Origin: CAVSEK01 sp963726975
GTDB taxonomy: Bacteria; Actinomycetota; Actinomycetes; Mycobacteriales; SCTD01
NCBI GenBank assembly: GCA_963726975.1
Contig: CAVSEK010000013.1
Location: 186,001-250,000 of the forward strand
DNA: 64,000 nucleotides
Direction of reading: 5' to 3'
Each line of letters begins with the position of its first letter. Position 1 is the stretch's first letter. The notes under the pieces are model-generated. The model worked only from the letters and a program-made list of their open reading frames with translations. It made no database searches and was not told where the DNA came from. A program made the position numbers and the translations under genes. This document shows, one piece after another, positions 40,874 through 49,899 of the stretch.

Positions 40874-42844
40874 GTGCGCCCTCTGCCCGTCTCCCGGCCC
40901 GCGCCTGACCCGCGCCCGGCCACCCGGTCCCGACGCCGTGCCGCCGCCCTGCTCGCCACCACGGCCCTCGGCGCGACCGCGCTCACCTCGCTCGGCGCCG
41001 CGCCGGCGTCCGCGGGGCCCACCGCGGCCGCGGCCCGCTCCGTCGCCCTGTTCCCCAGCGACGCCCTCACCGTGCCCGACGCCCGCCAGCTCACCGGCCG
41101 GCGGGTCTCCCTGCCGACCGCCGGCTGCGGGGCGGTGACCACCTGCGGGCTCGTCGAGCGGCTCAACCAGCTCGACGGCTTCGACCTCGACCCCCGCCTC
41201 GCCCTGGACTTCGACGGCCCCGTGCGGGTCGGCGACGTCGTGGCCTCCACGACGGTCACCCCGGCCGCGGGCGGTGCCGCCGTCGGCGTCGACCGGGTGG
41301 TCCAGGACAGCACCACCCACACCGTCTACGCGCACCCCCGGGCGCAGCTGGCGCCGGGCACGACGTACGTCCTGCGCGTCAGCGGCGCGCGCGGCCTGCC
41401 GGCCGCGAGCACCCGCTTCACGACCCTCTCGGCGACCGACGGCCTGCTCGACCTGCGACGCCAGCTCGACAGCGGACGGGCCTTCGCCGACGCGGGCATC
41501 ACCGACCGGCGCCTGCAGGTCGACGCGGTCGTCCCGGCGGCCGGCACCACCTTCGGCTACGTCGCCGACCAGGGCAGCAAGGGCGGGCTGGTCGACGTGC
41601 CGCTGCCCTCGCTCGTGCAGGGCACGGTCGTCTTCGGGTCGTACCTGGCGCCGCGGTGGCTCCAGGCCGACCGGACCTTCCGCACGGTGCCGACCGGCAC
41701 GGACGGGCCGCGCGCGCTGCGCGCCGAGCGGTTGCCGTTCGTGCTCGTGCTGCCGCCCGGGCGGGCGCCGGAGGGCGGCTGGCCGACGGCCGTCTTCGGC
41801 CACGGCTTCACCCGCACGGCGGGCGACGTGCTCCTGGCGGCGGCGACCCACAGCGCCTCCGGCGTGGCGACGGTGGCCACCGACGTCGTCGGGCACGGGT
41901 ACGGCCCGCGCAGCCGCTACACGTACACGGTCGACGGGGTGACCCGCAGCGTCCCGGCCCGCGGCCGCGGCGTCGACCTCGACGGCGACGGCACGATCAC
42001 GAGCACCGAGGGCAGCTCGACGCTGGTCACGGGTCCGACGGCAGCCGTCGCGAGCCGCGACGGGCTGCGCCAGACCGCGCTCGACGTCATGACCCTCGTG
42101 CGCGACCTGCAGCGCGGGCAGGACGTCGACGCCTCGTACGGCACCGACCTCAGCGGCAAGGACGTCACCTACTTCGGCCAGAGCTTCGGCGGCATCTACG
42201 GCACCATGGTCGCCGGCGCCGACCCGCAGGTCGAGCGCGCGGTGCTCAACGTCCCCGGCGGGCCGATCACCGAGATCGCCCGCCTGTCGCCCGCCTTCCG
42301 GCTGCTCACCACCCAGGCGCTGCAGATCGCCGGGCTGCTCAACAGCAGCGACCCGGACAAGGCGTACTTCGAGGAGTCGCTGCCGCTGCGCGGCCAGCCG
42401 CCGGTCCTGGACCCCGCGGTCGGTGCGCTGCCGATCCAGTCCTACCTGGCGCGGAGCACGTGGCTGACCCGGCCGGGCAGCCCCGAGACGTTCGCCCCGC
42501 TCGTGCGGCCGCAGCACGCGCTCGTCCAGGTGGCCTTCGGCGACCAGACCGTGCCCAACCCGACGGCCTACACGCTGCTGCAGGCCGGGCACCTGTTCGG
42601 CCGGACGAGCCTGTACCGCAACGACAAGACCAGCACCTCCGGCAGCAACCCGCACGGCTTCCTGCTCAACCCGGCGACCTTCCCCTCGGCGTTCGCCCAG
42701 GGGCAGGCGCAGGTGCTGCGGTTCCTGCGCGACGGCGTCGTCGTCGACCCCGACGGCGCGGGCGACGTGTGGGAGGTGCCGATCGCCGACCCGCTGGAGA
42801 TCCGTCGGCTGAACTACACCAGCCCGGCGTTCCCGCGCGGCTGA
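40874..42844 (+). CDS. Secreted alpha/beta hydrolase (lipase/esterase-like)
   Basis: 656 aa. Signal peptide: RSRRRAAALLATTALGATAL then LGAAPASA, with AxA cleavage after about residue 48. The N-terminal half is beta-rich (VDRVVQDSTTHTVYAHPRAQ) as in virulence-factor-lipase N-domains. The hydrolase core has FGHGFTRTAGD (oxyanion) and YFGQSFGGIYGTMVAG with the serine nucleophile; the later VAFGDQTVPNPTAY may hold the acid. An insert GVDLDGDGTITSTEG reads like an EF-hand/dockerin calcium loop. It probably hydrolyses esters outside the cell. GTG 40874 is preferred because GGAAGGA precedes it. A strong hairpin follows the stop. Confidence 0.82.
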   Translation: MRPLPVSRPAPDPRPATRSRRRAAALLATTALGATALTSLGAAPASAGPTAAAARSVALFPSDALTVPDARQLTGRRVSLPTAGCGAVTTCGLVERLNQLDGFDLDPRLALDFDGPVRVGDVVASTTVTPAAGGAAVGVDRVVQDSTTHTVYAHPRAQLAPGTTYVLRVSGARGLPAASTRFTTLSATDGLLDLRRQLDSGRAFADAGITDRRLQVDAVVPAAGTTFGYVADQGSKGGLVDVPLPSLVQGTVVFGSYLAPRWLQADRTFRTVPTGTDGPRALRAERLPFVLVLPPGRAPEGGWPTAVFGHGFTRTAGDVLLAAATHSASGVATVATDVVGHGYGPRSRYTYTVDGVTRSVPARGRGVDLDGDGTITSTEGSSTLVTGPTAAVASRDGLRQTALDVMTLVRDLQRGQDVDASYGTDLSGKDVTYFGQSFGGIYGTMVAGADPQVERAVLNVPGGPITEIARLSPAFRLLTTQALQIAGLLNSSDPDKAYFEESLPLRGQPPVLDPAVGALPIQSYLARSTWLTRPGSPETFAPLVRPQHALVQVAFGDQTVPNPTAYTLLQAGHLFGRTSLYRNDKTSTSGSNPHGFLLNPATFPSAFAQGQAQVLRFLRDGVVVDPDGAGDVWEVPIADPLEIRRLNYTSPAFPRG

Positions 42845-42857
42845 CCGCAGGTCGACC

Positions 42858-42895
42858 GACCGGCCCGGGTCCCCGTGCGGGGACCCGGGCCGGTC
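42858..42895 (+). terminator. Strong hairpin terminator
   Basis: GACCGGCCCGGGTCCCC and GGGGACCCGGGCCGGTC form a perfect 17-bp stem with a GTGC loop, 14 bases after the hydrolase stop. No U-run follows, typical of very G+C-rich actinobacteria. Confidence 0.85.
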
Positions 42896-43050
42896 CGCGT
42901 CCTGGCCCGGGGGCGTGTCGCTCGGCCGGTCCTGTCCGACCCCCGTGCCAGACTCAGGACCCGCACCGCCCGCACGGCACCACCCGCACAGCACGGCCCG
43001 CCTTCCCCTCGGACCGACGCTGCAGCCCAGCCCTGAGGAGCTGCCCGCCG

Positions 43051-43071
43051 ATGTCCCGTCCTCCCGCGTGA
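43051..43071 (+). CDS. Candidate 6-residue leader peptide before dnaE
   Basis: ATG at 43051 encodes MSRPPA and its TGA (43069-43071) overlaps the GTG of dnaE (GTGA). GAGGAG lies about 10 bases upstream of this ATG, whereas nothing comparable precedes the GTG itself. Ribosomes may load here and re-initiate at dnaE. Confidence 0.4.
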   Translation: MSRPPA

Positions 43072-46000
43072 GCACGCCCGACGACTCCTTCGTGCACCTG
43101 CACGTGCACACGGAGTACTCCATGCTCGACGGCGCGGCCCGGCTGGACGACCTGTTCGGCAAGGCCGTCGAGCTCGGCATGCCGGCCCTGGCCATGACCG
43201 ACCACGGCAACGTCTTCGGCGCCTACGACTTCTACAAGAAGGCCACGGCGCACGGCATCAAGCCGATCATCGGCACCGAGGCCTACCTCGCCCCCGGCAG
43301 CCGCTTCGACAAGACCCGGCACCGCTGGGGCGCCGGTGGCGAGGACGACATCAGCGGCGGTGGTGCCTACACCCACATGACCATGCTGGCGACCTCCACC
43401 GAGGGCATGCACCGGCTCTTCCGGCTGTCGTCCCTGGCCAGCCTCGAGGGCTACTACTACAAGCCCCGGATGGACAAGGAGCTGCTCGCCGAGCACGTCC
43501 GCCCCGACGTCGACCTCATCGCCACCACCGGCTGCCCGTCGGGGGAGATCCAGACCTACCTGCGCATGGGGGAGTACGAGAAGGCCAAGCGCGCCGCCGG
43601 CGAGTTCCGCGACATCTTCGGCCCGGAGAACTTCTTCTGCGAGCTCATGGACCACGGCATCGAGATCGAGCGCCGGGCGCAGAAGGACCTCGTCCGGCTC
43701 GCCCGCGAGATGCAGATCCCCTTCCTCGCCACGAACGACCTGCACTACACGCACGCCGAGGACGCGCGGGCCCACGAGGTGCTGCTCTGCGTGCAGTCGG
43801 GCAAGACGATGGCCGACCCGGGGCGCTTCAAGTTCGACGCGCAGGACTTCTACCTCAAGACGCCGCAGGAGATGCGGCACCTGTGGCGGGAGTTCCCGGA
43901 GGCGTGCGACAACACGCTGCTCGTCGCGGAGCGCTGCGAGGTGTCCTTCGCCGAGGGTGCCGACCTGATGCCGCGGGTCCCCGTGCCCGAGGGCTACACC
44001 GAGGACACCTGGCTGCGCGAGCAGGTCCACACCGGCCTGCGCGAGCGCTTCGCACCGCACCTCGTGCCCGAGGAGCACACCCGTCAGGCCGACTACGAGG
44101 TCGACGTCATCGTCACGATGGGGTTCCCCGGCTACTTCCTCGTGACCGCCGACCTGTGCCACTACGCCAAGGAGCACGGCATCCGGGTCGGGCCGGGCCG
44201 CGGCTCGGCGGCGGGCTCGCTGGTGGCCTTCGCCCTGCGCATCACCGACCTCGACCCGATCAAGCACAAGCTGCTCTTCGAGCGCTTCCTCAACCCCGAG
44301 CGCGTCTCGATGCCCGACATCGACCTCGACTTCGACGAGCGCCGGCGCGGCGACATGATCCGCTACGCCACGGAGAAGTACGGCGAGGAGCGCGTCAGCC
44401 AGATCATCACCTACGGCACGATCAAGGCCAAGCAGGCCGTCAAGGACTCCGCGCGGGTGCTCGGCTACCCCTTCGCGGTCGGCGACAGGATCACCAAGGC
44501 GATGCCGCCGGCGGTGATGGGCAAGGACATCCCGCTCAAGGGGATCTTCGACCCGACCCACAAGCGCTACGGCGAGGCCGGCGAGTTCCGCGCCCTCTAC
44601 GACAGCGACGCCGACACCAAGGCCGTCGTCGACACGGCGCTCGGGCTCGAGGGGCTCAAGCGGCAGTGGGGCGTGCACGCGGCGGGGGTGATCCTGTGCC
44701 GCGAGCCGCTGCTCGACGTCATCCCGATCCAGCGGCGCGAGCAGGACGGCGCGATCATCACGCAGTTCGACATGAGCGCCTGCGAGACGCTCGGGCTGCT
44801 GAAGATGGACTTCCTCGGCCTGCGCAACCTCACGGTCCTCGACGACTGCCTCAAGCACATCGCCGCCAACCGGGGCGAGACGGTCGTGCTCGAGGACCTC
44901 GACGAGATGGTCCCCGACCCCAAGACCTACGACCTGCTCAGCCGGGGCGACACCCTCGGGGTGTTCCAGCTCGACGGCGGGCCGATGCGCTCGCTGCTGC
45001 GCTCCATGCAGCCCGACTCCTTCGAGTCCATCTCGGCGGTCCTCGCGCTCTACCGCCCGGGCCCCATGGGCGCCAACGCCCACAACGACTACGCCGACCG
45101 CAAGACCGGCCGCAAGCCGGTGGTGCCGATCCACCCCGAGCTCGCCGAGCCCCTCGAGGACGTCCTGGGCGACACCTACGGGTTGATCGTCTACCAGGAG
45201 CAGGTCATGGCGATCGCGCAGAAGCTGGCGGGATACACGCTCGGTGCCGCCGACCTCCTGCGACGGGCCATGGGCAAGAAGAAGAAGGAGATCCTCGACA
45301 AGGAGTACGTCCCCTTCTCCGACGGGATGCGCGCCAACGGCTACTCCGACGCGGCGATCAAGACCCTGTGGGACATCCTCGTCCCCTTCTCCGACTACGC
45401 CTTCAACCGCGCGCACACCGCCGGCTACGGCCTGGTGAGCTTCTGGACGGCCTACCTCAAGGCCAACTACCCGGCGGAGTACATGGCGGCGCTGCTCACC
45501 AGCGTCCGCGACGACAAGGACAAGAGCGCGCTCTACCTCGCCGAGTGCCGCCGGATGGGCATCAAGGTGCTCCCGCCGGACGTCAACGACTCCGACGGCG
45601 ACTTCACCCCCCGCGGCTCCGACGTCCGGTTCGGGCTCGAGGCGGTGCGCAACGTCGGGGCCAACGTGGTGGCCTCGATCGTGCGGACCCGGGCCGAGAA
45701 GGGCCGTTTCGCGGACTTCGCCGACTTCCTGCGCAAGGTCGAGGCGGTCGCCTGCAACAAGAAGACCGTCGAGTCGCTGGTCAAGGCCGGCGCCTTCGAC
45801 AGCCTCGGGCACACCCGCAAGGGCCTGCACACCGTGCACGCCGAGGCGATCGAGCTGTGCATGGCCACCAAGCGGCGCGAGGCCGAGGGGCAGTTCGACC
45901 TGTTCGGGGCGATGGGCGACGAGGGGGGCGAGGACGCCGGCGGCCTGTTCGACGTCCGCGTGCCGGTCGCCGAGTGGGACAAGGCCGTGCTGCTCGCCCA

Positions 46001-46610
46001 CGAGCGGGAGATGCTCGGGCTCTACGTCTCCGACCACCCGCTGCTGGGCGTCGAGCACCTCATCGCGAGCGCGGTCGACTGCGCGGTCGGCGGCGTCGCC
46101 GACCGCGACGACGGGTCGCCGGTCCTCGTCGGCGGGATCCTGTCCAGCGTGGTGCGCAAGGTGACCAAGAAGGGCGACGCCTGGGCGCTGGTCACCCTGG
46201 AGGACCTCGAGGGCGCGATCGAGGTGATGTTCTTCCCGCAGAGCTACCAGGCGGCGGCGGTGCAGCTCGTCGAGGACGCCGTCGTGCTCGTGCGCGGGCG
46301 GGTCGACCGGCGCGAGGACGTTCCCAAGATCATCGCCAGCGAGCTGATCGTGCCCGACCTGTCGATCGGGCCGCGCGGTCCGGTGGTGGTCAGCCTGGCG
46401 ACCGCCCGGTGCACGCCGCCCGTCGTCGAGCGGCTCAAGGAGGTGCTCGGCGCCCACCCGGGCACGACCGAGGTGCACCTGCAGCTGGTCAGCCCGGGCC
46501 GCACCACGGTGGTCAAGCTCGACGACCGGTTGCGCGTGAGCGCCGGCTCGTCGCTGTTCGCCGACCTCAAGGCCCTGCTCGGCGCGGCCTGCCTGCCGGT
46601 CGGGGGCTGA
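43068..46610 (+). CDS. dnaE: DNA polymerase III alpha subunit
   Basis: 1180 aa, full length for the replicative actinobacterial DnaE1. The PHP domain starts at once (FVHLHVHTEYSMLDGA; TDHGNVFGAYDF) and keeps its metal-binding histidines, so it probably proofreads as shown for mycobacterial DnaE1. The catalytic carboxylates are in PDIDLDFDERRRGD (about residue 415). Later come GVHAAGVILC, RPGPMGANAHNDYADRK, VYQEQVMAIAQKLAGY, the FNRAHTAGYGLV helix and a C-terminal OB domain (GDAWALVTLEDLEGAIEV). The GTG start gives the family N-terminus; its ribosome site is poor, but a six-codon leader ORF ends on it. No beta-clamp gene is adjacent. Confidence 0.95.
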   Translation: MSTPDDSFVHLHVHTEYSMLDGAARLDDLFGKAVELGMPALAMTDHGNVFGAYDFYKKATAHGIKPIIGTEAYLAPGSRFDKTRHRWGAGGEDDISGGGAYTHMTMLATSTEGMHRLFRLSSLASLEGYYYKPRMDKELLAEHVRPDVDLIATTGCPSGEIQTYLRMGEYEKAKRAAGEFRDIFGPENFFCELMDHGIEIERRAQKDLVRLAREMQIPFLATNDLHYTHAEDARAHEVLLCVQSGKTMADPGRFKFDAQDFYLKTPQEMRHLWREFPEACDNTLLVAERCEVSFAEGADLMPRVPVPEGYTEDTWLREQVHTGLRERFAPHLVPEEHTRQADYEVDVIVTMGFPGYFLVTADLCHYAKEHGIRVGPGRGSAAGSLVAFALRITDLDPIKHKLLFERFLNPERVSMPDIDLDFDERRRGDMIRYATEKYGEERVSQIITYGTIKAKQAVKDSARVLGYPFAVGDRITKAMPPAVMGKDIPLKGIFDPTHKRYGEAGEFRALYDSDADTKAVVDTALGLEGLKRQWGVHAAGVILCREPLLDVIPIQRREQDGAIITQFDMSACETLGLLKMDFLGLRNLTVLDDCLKHIAANRGETVVLEDLDEMVPDPKTYDLLSRGDTLGVFQLDGGPMRSLLRSMQPDSFESISAVLALYRPGPMGANAHNDYADRKTGRKPVVPIHPELAEPLEDVLGDTYGLIVYQEQVMAIAQKLAGYTLGAADLLRRAMGKKKKEILDKEYVPFSDGMRANGYSDAAIKTLWDILVPFSDYAFNRAHTAGYGLVSFWTAYLKANYPAEYMAALLTSVRDDKDKSALYLAECRRMGIKVLPPDVNDSDGDFTPRGSDVRFGLEAVRNVGANVVASIVRTRAEKGRFADFADFLRKVEAVACNKKTVESLVKAGAFDSLGHTRKGLHTVHAEAIELCMATKRREAEGQFDLFGAMGDEGGEDAGGLFDVRVPVAEWDKAVLLAHEREMLGLYVSDHPLLGVEHLIASAVDCAVGGVADRDDGSPVLVGGILSSVVRKVTKKGDAWALVTLEDLEGAIEVMFFPQSYQAAAVQLVEDAVVLVRGRVDRREDVPKIIASELIVPDLSIGPRGPVVVSLATARCTPPVVERLKEVLGAHPGTTEVHLQLVSPGRTTVVKLDDRLRVSAGSSLFADLKALLGAACLPVGG

Positions 46611-46611
46611 G

Positions 46612-47247
46612 GTGCAGCCGCTGCGGCTGTGCCTGGGCACGCTGGAGGTCGAGCACCCCGACGAGCTGCTGCGCGACCACCTCGACCCGCGCAACGGCTA
46701 CGCGGTCGGCGCCTACGACCGGCTGGTCACCAACGGCACGACCGAGCTCGTCGACGGCGACCTGCTCGCCCCCGGTCTCATCGGCGTCGAGGTCGACCGC
46801 GCGCGCTTCCTGCTCCTGCGCGACCTCGTGCCGCGGCTGAGGGGGGTGGCCGCGCTGCCGCCGGTGGCCCTGGCCGACGCCGACGACGCCGCCGTCGACG
46901 AGGTCGCCGCGCTGTTCGCCGTGCTCGACGACGCGCCGTACGCCGGCCGCGGGGTGCGCGGCTCGATCCTGTCCAAGGTGCTGCACCGCAAGCGCCCCGA
47001 CCTCGTCCCGCTCTACGACTCCCGGATCTTCGAGAGCTACACCGCGCCCGGTGCGGTCGAGCGCTCGGTGCACCGCAGCTGGCGCGACTCGATGACCCTG
47101 CTGCTGCAGGCGATGCGGGCCGACCTGCGGGCCGAGGCCGCCGCGTTCGACGTGCTCGAGCAGGTCGCGGTCGACGCGGGAGCGCCGCTCACCCGCCTGC
47201 GGGTGCTCGACGTCCTCGTCTGGCGCACGGCCGCGGCCTGGCACTGA
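46612..47247 (+). CDS. DUF6308-like conserved protein
   Basis: 211 aa. DPRNGYAVGAYDRLVTNGTTEL, GRGVRGSILSKVLHRKRPDLVPLYDSR and SWRDSMTLLLQAMRAD recall the DUF6308 family, small soluble proteins in actinobacteria with no known role; the HRKRPDLVPLYDS pattern also occurs in other DUFs of unknown fold. GTG 46612 lies two bases after the dnaE stop, so it is probably co-transcribed with dnaE. No catalytic motif is obvious apart from a basic KVLHRKRP loop that could contact nucleic acid or phosphate. Confidence 0.65.
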   Translation: MQPLRLCLGTLEVEHPDELLRDHLDPRNGYAVGAYDRLVTNGTTELVDGDLLAPGLIGVEVDRARFLLLRDLVPRLRGVAALPPVALADADDAAVDEVAALFAVLDDAPYAGRGVRGSILSKVLHRKRPDLVPLYDSRIFESYTAPGAVERSVHRSWRDSMTLLLQAMRADLRAEAAAFDVLEQVAVDAGAPLTRLRVLDVLVWRTAAAWH

Positions 47248-47260
47248 GCCGCGGCTCGGG

Positions 47261-47266
47261 CAGGAT
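47261..47266 (+). promoter_or_regulatory. Candidate -10 box, leaderless
   Basis: CAGGAT, then six bases, then GTG 47273. Weaker than TANNNT but with the same geometry. Confidence 0.35.
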
Positions 47267-47272
47267 GGCGGG

Positions 47273-47818
47273 GTGGCCCTGACCCCCGTCCCGCTGCGGC
47301 GCGTGCCCGCGCCCGTGCGCACGGCGGTGGCCTGCGCGGCGCTCGTCGTCCTGCTGGGGGCGCCCGTGGGGCTGCTGTGGTCGGCGCTGGCCCCCCGGCC
47401 CCTCGTGCTGCCCACCCCCGGCGGCGGGCTGGACTTCGCGGACTCCGAGACCAAGGCGTTCATCGCCGCCGACGGCACGCTGTTCCTGCTCGGCCTGGCC
47501 GCCGGTGTCCTCACCGGGGTGCTCGGCCGGCTCGCGGCCCGCGCCCGGCCCGTGGCCGCGCTCGTCGGGCTGGTGCTGGGGGCCGGCCTCGCGGCGTACG
47601 TCGCCTCCCGCACCGGCGTGCTCGGGCAGGACCGCGCCGCGCTGCTCGCGGCCGCCCGGGCCGGCCGGCTGCCGGGCGGGTTCGACCTGCCGCTCCAGCT
47701 GCGCGCGCACGCCGTGCTGCTCGGCTGGCCGGCCGGCACGAGCCTGGCCTACGCCGCTCTCGTCCTGCTCGGCCGCGAGGACGTGCGCGCCGCGCCGCCC
47801 CCGCTCAGTTCGGGCTGA
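47273..47818 (+). CDS. DUF2567-like membrane protein
   Basis: 181 aa with four likely membrane helices: AVACAALVVLLGAPVGLLWS, LFLLGLAAGVLTGVLG, AALVGLVLGAGLAAYVASR and LLGWPAGTSLAYAALVLLG. The extracellular stretch LPTPGGGLDFADSETKAFIA and GTLFLLGL are marks of the DUF2567 family, actinobacterial membrane proteins of unknown function near his genes. GTG 47273 is leaderless-like. Its last 14 bases overlap the convergent LON-domain gene, so the two stop regions are antisense to each other. Confidence 0.7.
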   Translation: MALTPVPLRRVPAPVRTAVACAALVVLLGAPVGLLWSALAPRPLVLPTPGGGLDFADSETKAFIAADGTLFLLGLAAGVLTGVLGRLAARARPVAALVGLVLGAGLAAYVASRTGVLGQDRAALLAAARAGRLPGGFDLPLQLRAHAVLLGWPAGTSLAYAALVLLGREDVRAAPPPLSSG

Positions 47819-48473
47819 CCGGGCCCCGCAGCAGAGCCGGGTCGGGCACGGCGCGCAGGGCCTGCAGCAGACCGGCCTCGCGCCGCAGCAGCCGCCGCTC
47901 CGCCCGCAGCCGGGCGCAGCCGTCGGGCTCGGCGAGCAGGGCCTGGCGGTCCGCGAGGTCGACCTGCACGACGGCGGCGACGAGGTGGCTGAGCACCAGC
48001 GGGTCCGTCGGCAGCTCCGGGGCCTCCACCTGCCCGCCGGCCGCGGCGAGCGCGGTGACGTAGTCGGCGAAGGCCGCGCGGACGGCGCCGGCGAGCACCG
48101 CGCCCTCCGCCGGCTCGCCCAGCTCGTCCGGCCGCCAGGTCACCTCGCCGACGAGGTAGGACCGGTCGTGCACGAGCCGGTCGAGCGTGAAGAGCTCGGC
48201 GCCGACGGTCACCACGTCGTACGTCCCGTCCTGGGCGCCCTGGACGGCCCTCAGCCGCGCGGCGCACCCGACCTCGTGCAGCGCCGTCACGCCGTCGGCA
48301 CCGACCTCGCGCCCCTCGCGGATGGCGACCACGCCGAAGCGGCGCTCGGCCTCGGGCAGCGCCAGCAGGTCGCTCACGAGGTCGCGGTAGCGCTGCTCGA
48401 AGACGTGCAGCGGCAGCACCAGGCCGGGGAAGAGCACCGTCCCGAGGGGGAACAGCGGGAGGCGGTCGGACAC
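47805..48473 (-). CDS. LON peptidase N-terminal (substrate-binding) domain protein
   Basis: 222 aa, a stand-alone LON substrate-binding domain. LPLFPLGTVLFPGLVLPLHVFEQRYRDLVSDLL matches the N-terminus of Lon proteases, and FGVVAIREGREVG with VGAELFTLDRLVHD continues it. There is no ATPase or protease domain. Such proteins are frequent in actinobacteria; their partner is not known and they may bind misfolded proteins. The GTG 48473 start follows TACCCT by six bases on the minus strand, so a leaderless mRNA is likely. It is convergent with the DUF2567-like gene and divergent from hisD. Confidence 0.85.
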   Translation of the reverse strand: MSDRLPLFPLGTVLFPGLVLPLHVFEQRYRDLVSDLLALPEAERRFGVVAIREGREVGADGVTALHEVGCAARLRAVQGAQDGTYDVVTVGAELFTLDRLVHDRSYLVGEVTWRPDELGEPAEGAVLAGAVRAAFADYVTALAAAGGQVEAPELPTDPLVLSHLVAAVVQVDLADRQALLAEPDGCARLRAERRLLRREAGLLQALRAVPDPALLRGPVSPN

Positions 48474-48479
48474 CTCGCG

Positions 48480-48485
48480 AGGGTA
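48480..48485 (-). promoter_or_regulatory. -10 box, leaderless
   Basis: TACCCT on the minus strand, then six bases, then GTG 48473. Confidence 0.5.
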
Positions 48486-48530
48486 CGGCGGGGGCGCCCT
48501 GCGCGCCGGGCCGCGGGCGGGGCCCGCCGG

Positions 48531-48536
48531 TAGGCT
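48531..48536 (+). promoter_or_regulatory. -10 box for his operon
   Basis: TAGGCT, which would give a start near 48543 and a leader of about 73 bases with ACAGGAG before hisD. No leader peptide rich in histidine codons is visible there. Confidence 0.45.
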
Positions 48537-48615
48537 CGGCCCCCGGGCGCGGGCAGCCGCCGGCGCCTCCCCGGTGCGCCGCACGACCGGCCACCCTGCC
48601 GACAGGAGCGTCGCT

Positions 48616-49899
48616 GTGCTCACCCGCATCGACCTGCGCGGGCGCCGCGACACCGACCCGCTCGAGGTGCTGCCGCGCGCCTCCGTCGAGGTCAGCGACG
48701 CCGTCGAGCTGGTCCGCCCCACCGTCGAGGACGTCCGCCTGCGCGGCGCCGCGGCGGTCCGGGAGGCCACGTCGCGCTTCGACGGCGTCGACGTGCCCGA
48801 CCCGCGGGTGCCGCGGGCCGCGCTCGACGCCGCCCTGGCGGCGCTCGACCCGCAGGTGCGCGCCGCGCTGGAGGAGGCGGCCCGCCGGGCGCGCACCGTG
48901 AGCACCGCTCAGCTGCGCGGTGACGAGGTCGTGCAGGTGGTCGACGGCGCCACCGTCACCGAGCGCTGGGTGCCCGTCGACCGGGTGGGCCTCTACGTCC
49001 CCGGCGGCCGCGTCGCCTACCCGAGCAGCGTGGTCATGAACGTCGTGCCCGCGCAGGTCGCCGGCGTGCGCAGCCTGGCCGTCGCCAGCCCGCCGCAGGC
49101 CGACGGCCTGCCGCACCCGGTGGTGCTCGCGGCCTGCGCGCTGCTGGGCGTCGACGAGGTGTGGGCCGTGGGCGGGGCCCAGGCCGTCGCGCTGCTGGCG
49201 TACGGCGCCGACGGCTGCGCGCCGGTCGACGTCATCACCGGCCCCGGCAACGTCTACGTCGCCGCCGCGAAGCGGCTCGTCCAGGGCCGCTGCGCCATCG
49301 ACTCCGAGGCCGGGCCGACCGAGATCGGCATCCTCGCCGACGCCGCGGCCTCGCCGGCCCACGTCGCGGCCGACCTCGTCGCCCAGGCCGAGCACGACCC
49401 GCAGGCGGCCTGCCTGCTCGTCACCGACAGCCCCGAGCTGCTCGACGCCGTCGACGCCGAGCTCGCCGCGCAGGTGCCGGCGACGCGGCACCGCGAGCGC
49501 GTCGAGACCGCCTTCGCCGACCAGAGCGCGCACGTGCTCGTCGAGGACCTCGACCACGGGCTCGCCGTGCTGGACGCCTGGGCACCCGAGCACCTGGAGG
49601 TGCTCACCGCCGACGCCCCTGCCCGGGCCCGCCGGGTGCGCAGCGCCGGCGCCGTGTTCGTCGGCGCCTGGACGCCGGTCAGCCTCGGCGACTACCTCGC
49701 CGGTTCCAACCACGTCCTGCCGACCGGCGGCACCGCCCGCTTCACCTCGGGACTGTCGGCGCAGAGCTTCCTCAAGCGGATGTCGCTCGTGGAGTACTCC
49801 CGCGAGGCGCTCGCCGAGGTGGCCCCGCTCGTCGCGGCGCTCGGCGGCTCGGAGGACCTGCTCGCGCACGTCGAGGCCGTGCAGGTCCGGGTCCGGTGA
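48616..49899 (+). CDS. hisD: Histidinol dehydrogenase
   Basis: 427 aa. It oxidises histidinol to histidine in two NAD+ steps, the end of the pathway. Clear motifs: ERWVPVDRVGLYVPGGRVAYPSS, VWAVGGAQAVALLAYGA, ITGPGNVYVAAAKRLVQG, GPTEIGILAD, QAEHDPQA, and the zinc/catalytic segment AWAPEHLEV, then GSNHVLPTGGTARFTSGLS. Full length. GTG 48616 has ACAGGAG nine bases upstream. It is first in hisD-hisC-hisB-ORF-hisH-priA, and overlaps hisC by four bases. Confidence 0.95.
   Translation: MLTRIDLRGRRDTDPLEVLPRASVEVSDAVELVRPTVEDVRLRGAAAVREATSRFDGVDVPDPRVPRAALDAALAALDPQVRAALEEAARRARTVSTAQLRGDEVVQVVDGATVTERWVPVDRVGLYVPGGRVAYPSSVVMNVVPAQVAGVRSLAVASPPQADGLPHPVVLAACALLGVDEVWAVGGAQAVALLAYGADGCAPVDVITGPGNVYVAAAKRLVQGRCAIDSEAGPTEIGILADAAASPAHVAADLVAQAEHDPQAACLLVTDSPELLDAVDAELAAQVPATRHRERVETAFADQSAHVLVEDLDHGLAVLDAWAPEHLEVLTADAPARARRVRSAGAVFVGAWTPVSLGDYLAGSNHVLPTGGTARFTSGLSAQSFLKRMSLVEYSREALAEVAPLVAALGGSEDLLAHVEAVQVRVR

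Noticed and set aside
42954..46694. Long open frame (1246 codons) antisense to dnaE
   Set aside because: High G+C makes antisense frames stay open; the product is Arg/Ala/Val/His-biased without domains, and dnaE is certain on the plus strand.
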